A stretch of DNA of 7,873 nt from a bacterium (GTDB taxonomy: Bacteria > Krumholzibacteriota > Krumholzibacteria > LZORAL124-64-63): assembly GCA_016873405.1 (NCBI GenBank), contig VGXH01000075.1, forward strand, positions 1 through 7,873. Direction: 5' to 3'. The notes under the pieces were generated by a model that saw nothing but the letters and a program-made list of their open reading frames with translations, was not told the DNA's origin and did no database searches. Numbering within the stretch: the stretch's first letter is position 1; each line of letters opens with the position of its first letter. Positions 6,024 through 7,873 of this stretch are shown one piece after another. Position numbers and translations under genes: made by a program.

Positions 6024-6052
6024 TTGCCGCGCCCGCCCCGCGGCCCGATAAT
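6024..6052 (+). promoter_or_regulatory. Sigma70-like promoter of the phosphofructokinase gene
   Basis: TTGCCG, a spacer of exactly 17 bases, and GATAAT, which matches five of six -10 consensus bases in an otherwise very GC-rich gap. It predicts transcription start near 6059 and a leader of about 40 bases. A short dyad, GCCCG-T-CGGGC (6054-6064), lies over the predicted start site. This is the best promoter in the window by eye and separates the gene from the upstream deaminase gene. Confidence 0.6.
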
Positions 6053-6070
6053 GGCCCGTCGGGCGGAGAG

Positions 6071-6081
6071 GAAACGGTTTC
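6071..6081. promoter_or_regulatory. Operator-like palindrome GAAAC-G-GTTTC in the pfk leader
   Basis: A perfect 5+1+5 dyad between the predicted start of transcription and the ribosome binding site. Its shape resembles operators of LacI/FruR-type sugar regulators, which often control glycolytic genes from just downstream of the promoter. No such regulator is encoded in the window and the motif is short, so this is tentative. Confidence 0.3.
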
Positions 6082-6084
6082 AGC

Positions 6085-6090
6085 AGGAGG
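6085..6090 (+). promoter_or_regulatory. Ribosome binding site of the phosphofructokinase gene, long spacing
   Basis: AGGAGG is a full-strength Shine-Dalgarno core but stands 10 bases before the ATG at 6101, longer than the usual 5-8. No closer alternative start fits, because the G-G-G-D nucleotide-binding motif needs this N-terminus. Confidence 0.7.
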
Positions 6091-6100
6091 ACGACGGGAC

Positions 6101-7264
6101 ATGACGAGGAAGCTGCGCCGCATCGCCATCCTGACCGGTGGCGGCGACGTGCCGGGGCTCAACGCGGCCATCAAGCAGGTCGTGACCCGGGCCAAGAACG
6201 AAGGCATCGCGGTCGTCGGCATCCGCCGCGGCTGGGGCGGCCTGATCAACTACCGGCCGGACGCCGACGAGGATTGGAACCGCCACTGGCGGACCGAGCT
6301 GGACTGGACGCACGTGCGGACGATCGACCGCACCGGCGGGACCTTCCTGCACACCTCGCGCACGAACCCCGGGCGCGTGAAGGAAAGGGACATGCCGGAG
6401 CACCTGCGCCGGCCCGACCGCTCCTATCCGGCGGACCTGACCGACGTCGTGGTGGCGAACCTCGAGCACCTGCAGATCGACGCGCTGGTCCCGATCGGCG
6501 GCGACGACACGCTCAGCTATGCAGCGCGCCTGCACCAGGCGGGCTACCCGCAGGTGGCCATCCCCAAGACGATGGACAACGACGTCTACGGGACCGACTT
6601 CTGCATCGGGTTCAGCACGGCCGTGACGCGCTCGGTGCAGGCCATCAGCGACCTGCGGACGCCGATCGGCTCGCACGAGCGCATCGGCCTGGTCGAGCTG
6701 TTCGGGCGCAACAGCGGCGAGACCTGCCTGGTCTCCAGCTACCTGGCGCACGTCGACCGCGCGATCATCAGCGAGGTCCCATTCGACATCGAGCGCCTGG
6801 CCGAGATGGTGAACCGCGACAAGCGCGACAACCCGAGCCACTACGCGATGGTCACGATCAGCGAGGGCGCGATCGCGCAGGGCGGGGGCATCGTCGAGAC
6901 CGGCGACGAGGACGCCTACGGGCACCGCAAGCTCGGCGGCGTCGGCATGTGGGCGGCCGAGCAGCTCAAGAAGCTGACCGGACACGGCCTGACGTACCAG
7001 CAGCTGGGCTACATGATGCGCTGCGGCGCTCCCGACGCGCTGGACCGCATGGTGGCCATGAACTTCGGCAACCTGGCGATGGACCTGCTGCTGGAGGGCC
7101 GCACCGGCCTGATGACGGCGCTGCGCGACGGCCGCTACGCGGCGGTGGACCTGGCGGCCATCACCAGCGGCGTCAAACGCGTGGATGTCGCCCGCTTCTA
7201 CGATCCGCGCGAATACCGTCCGCTGATCCGCGGCGTCGAGGCGCTGCCGATGTTCCTGCGCTGA
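6101..7264 (+). CDS. pfkA: 6-phosphofructokinase, residues typical of the pyrophosphate-dependent type
   Basis: Phosphorylates fructose 6-phosphate to fructose 1,6-bisphosphate in glycolysis. PFKA-family motifs run in order: [14 protein letters not shown] (11-24), P-I-G-G-D-D-T (131-137), P-K-T-M-D-N-D (155-161) with catalytic Asp159, S-H-E-R-I (191-195), F-G-R-N-S-G (201-206), I-S-E-G (253-256) and [11 protein letters not shown] (301-311). Two positions separate phosphoryl donors: ATP enzymes usually have G-G-D-G and P-G-T, while G-G-D-D (Asp136) and P-K-T (Lys156) are the pyrophosphate signature; both are present. Pyrophosphate dependence is therefore likely (and the step could run reversibly), although group III enzymes of mixed specificity make the donor an inference. 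At 387 residues it is longer than the E. coli enzyme (320), with extra segments at about 51-70 and 92-112. The start is set by the motif and an AGGAGG upstream. It has its own promoter and a hairpin after its stop. Confidence 0.93.
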   Translation: MTRKLRRIAILTGGGDVPGLNAAIKQVVTRAKNEGIAVVGIRRGWGGLINYRPDADEDWNRHWRTELDWTHVRTIDRTGGTFLHTSRTNPGRVKERDMPEHLRRPDRSYPADLTDVVVANLEHLQIDALVPIGGDDTLSYAARLHQAGYPQVAIPKTMDNDVYGTDFCIGFSTAVTRSVQAISDLRTPIGSHERIGLVELFGRNSGETCLVSSYLAHVDRAIISEVPFDIERLAEMVNRDKRDNPSHYAMVTISEGAIAQGGGIVETGDEDAYGHRKLGGVGMWAAEQLKKLTGHGLTYQQLGYMMRCGAPDALDRMVAMNFGNLAMDLLLEGRTGLMTALRDGRYAAVDLAAITSGVKRVDVARFYDPREYRPLIRGVEALPMFLR

Positions 7265-7289
7265 GCGGACCGGCGCCGGCCCGCCGCCG

Positions 7290-7334
7290 CGCGCCCGCGC
7301 CTTCTGGCCGCTGGACGGCCCCGGCGCGGGCGCG
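7290..7334 (+). terminator. Long GC-rich nested hairpin after pfkA, possible terminator
   Basis: Outer arms of 12 perfect base pairs (CGCGCCCGCGCC at 7290-7301 and GGCGCGGGCGCG at 7323-7334) enclose an inner 5-bp stem (GGCCG / CGGCC at 7306-7310 and 7316-7320) with a 5-base loop. It begins 26 bases after the pfkA stop. There is no T-run after it; the sequence continues TATGCTGTCCC. It may terminate or protect the pfkA message. Its right arm directly abuts the next gene's -10 element. Confidence 0.5.
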
Positions 7335-7346
7335 TATGCTGTCCCA
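7311..7346 (+). promoter_or_regulatory. Candidate leaderless promoter of the glycosyltransferase gene
   Basis: TATGCT (7335-7340) is a reasonable -10 element, and the ATG begins seven bases after its last base, exactly where transcription would be expected to start. CTGGAC (7311-7316), 18 bases upstream, could be the -35. There is no Shine-Dalgarno sequence before the ATG. Together this is the TANNNT-N6-ATG arrangement of leaderless messages known from actinobacteria and Deinococcus. Confidence 0.5.
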
Positions 7347-7873
7347 ATGCCTCGCCCGCGCCTCATCCGGCTGCTCATCGCCCTCGGCCTCCTGGCCGCG
7401 GGCGCCTGGCTGCTGCGGGGCTACACCACCGACGACACGTTCATCCACCTGCGCTACGCGCAGCACCTGCTCGAGCGGGGCGAGATCGCCTTCAACCCGG
7501 GCGAGCCCACCTACGGCGCGACCAGCCCCCTGTGGGTCTTCGGGCTGGCCCTCCTGCTGAAGCTGGGCGCGGCGCCCGACCTCGCGGCCTGGCTGCTGGG
7601 GGCGCTCTGCGGTCTGGGCGTGGTGCTGGTCACCGACGGCATCCTCTGCCGGTTCACCTATCCCGAGCGCTGGAAGGCGATCGTGCTCGTGCTCATCGCG
7701 GCCGAACCGTGGTTCCTGCGCTGGACCTTCTCCGGCATGGAGACGCCGCTGGCGACCCTGGCGCTGCTGGTGCTGGTGTGGCCCCTGGTCTCGGGCCGGG
7801 ATCTCGGCTGGGGCGTCACCCGCGAACCGCTGTGGCGCCGCTACCTCGGCTGGGGCGTGGCGGCGGGACTTTT
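7347..7873 (+). CDS. GT-C-type membrane glycosyltransferase, 3'-truncated by the window edge
   Basis: The frame is open from the ATG at 7347 to the window end (175 complete codons). A positively charged start (Arg3, Arg5, Arg8) leads into a first membrane helix at about 9-23, followed by D-D-T-F-I-H-L-R-Y-A at 29-38, F-N-P-G-E-P-T-Y-G-A-T-S-P-L-W at 49-63, and further hydrophobic helices at about 62-75, 80-100 and 115-125. S-G-M-E-T-P-L lies at about residues 131-137, before another hydrophobic stretch. The pattern D-D-x-x-I-x-x-R-Y-A, then N-P-G-E-x-x-x-G-x-T-x-x-L-W, then S-G-M-E-T-x-L is typical of bacterial multi-membrane-span GT-C (GT39/GT87-like) transferases that use polyprenyl-phosphate sugars on the outer face of the inner membrane; the first Asp pair is the likely catalytic site. 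The acceptor and sugar are unknown. The family call is good, the exact family less so. The start is supported by the leaderless promoter. Confidence 0.8.
   Translation, partial: MPRPRLIRLLIALGLLAAGAWLLRGYTTDDTFIHLRYAQHLLERGEIAFNPGEPTYGATSPLWVFGLALLLKLGAAPDLAAWLLGALCGLGVVLVTDGILCRFTYPERWKAIVLVLIAAEPWFLRWTFSGMETPLATLALLVLVWPLVSGRDLGWGVTREPLWRRYLGWGVAAGL

Noticed and set aside
6080..7378. A 432-codon minus-strand frame opposite pfkA
   Set aside because: Shadow of the phosphofructokinase gene; no recognisable motif, and it runs through the promoter and hairpin on either side.
1..7873. CRISPR array, transposon, phage or toxin-antitoxin genes
   Set aside because: No regularly spaced direct repeats, no transposase or integrase motifs and no small paired genes were seen; all gaps are short and flanked by ordinary metabolic or envelope genes.

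Overview
This is a high-GC bacterial window with short intergenic gaps. All seven genes look like chromosomal metabolic or envelope genes. The lipobox on one predicted lipoprotein and the Ala/Arg/Gly-rich composition fit a Gram-negative-type organism. The mix of acetate-kinase fermentation, pyrophosphate-type phosphofructokinase signatures and a carboxypeptidase-regulatory-like lipoprotein would suit a little-studied high-GC lineage such as an FCB-related candidate phylum or a deltaproteobacterial relative. That placement is a guess, because no rRNA or phylogenetic marker is present.

Layout. (1) Bases 1-1909, plus strand: the 3' part of a PhzF-family isomerase gene, then a lipoprotein gene whose ATG overlaps the PhzF stop codon. 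(2) Bases 1912-4681, minus strand: an Rrf2-family transcription regulator, then pta (phosphate acetyltransferase), then ackA (acetate kinase), an apparent operon. It converges on the lipoprotein gene with only two bases between the stop codons. The Rrf2-pta gap is packed with three consecutive perfect inverted repeats. (3) Bases 4682-4947: a divergent regulatory region with a relatively AT-rich patch, a 20-bp dyad over a candidate Rrf2-gene promoter, and a cluster of TTTAC repeats. (4) Bases 4948-7264, plus strand: an adenosine-deaminase-family gene, then a phosphofructokinase gene with its own good sigma70-like promoter. (5) Bases 7265-7873, plus strand: a hairpin, a promoter fused to a start codon (leaderless arrangement), and the 5' part of a GT-C-type membrane glycosyltransferase gene that runs off the window.

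How the genes work together. Phosphofructokinase feeds glycolysis, and Pta-AckA turns acetyl-CoA into acetate plus ATP. The neighbouring Rrf2 protein has three conserved cysteines of the kind that hold an Fe-S cluster, so this branch may be under redox or iron-sulfur control. The deaminase belongs to purine salvage. I see no mobile element, CRISPR array, tRNA or rRNA, and no clearly new multi-gene system. The most interesting material is regulatory: the stacked dyads before pta, the operator-like elements, and the leaderless promoter abutting a hairpin.
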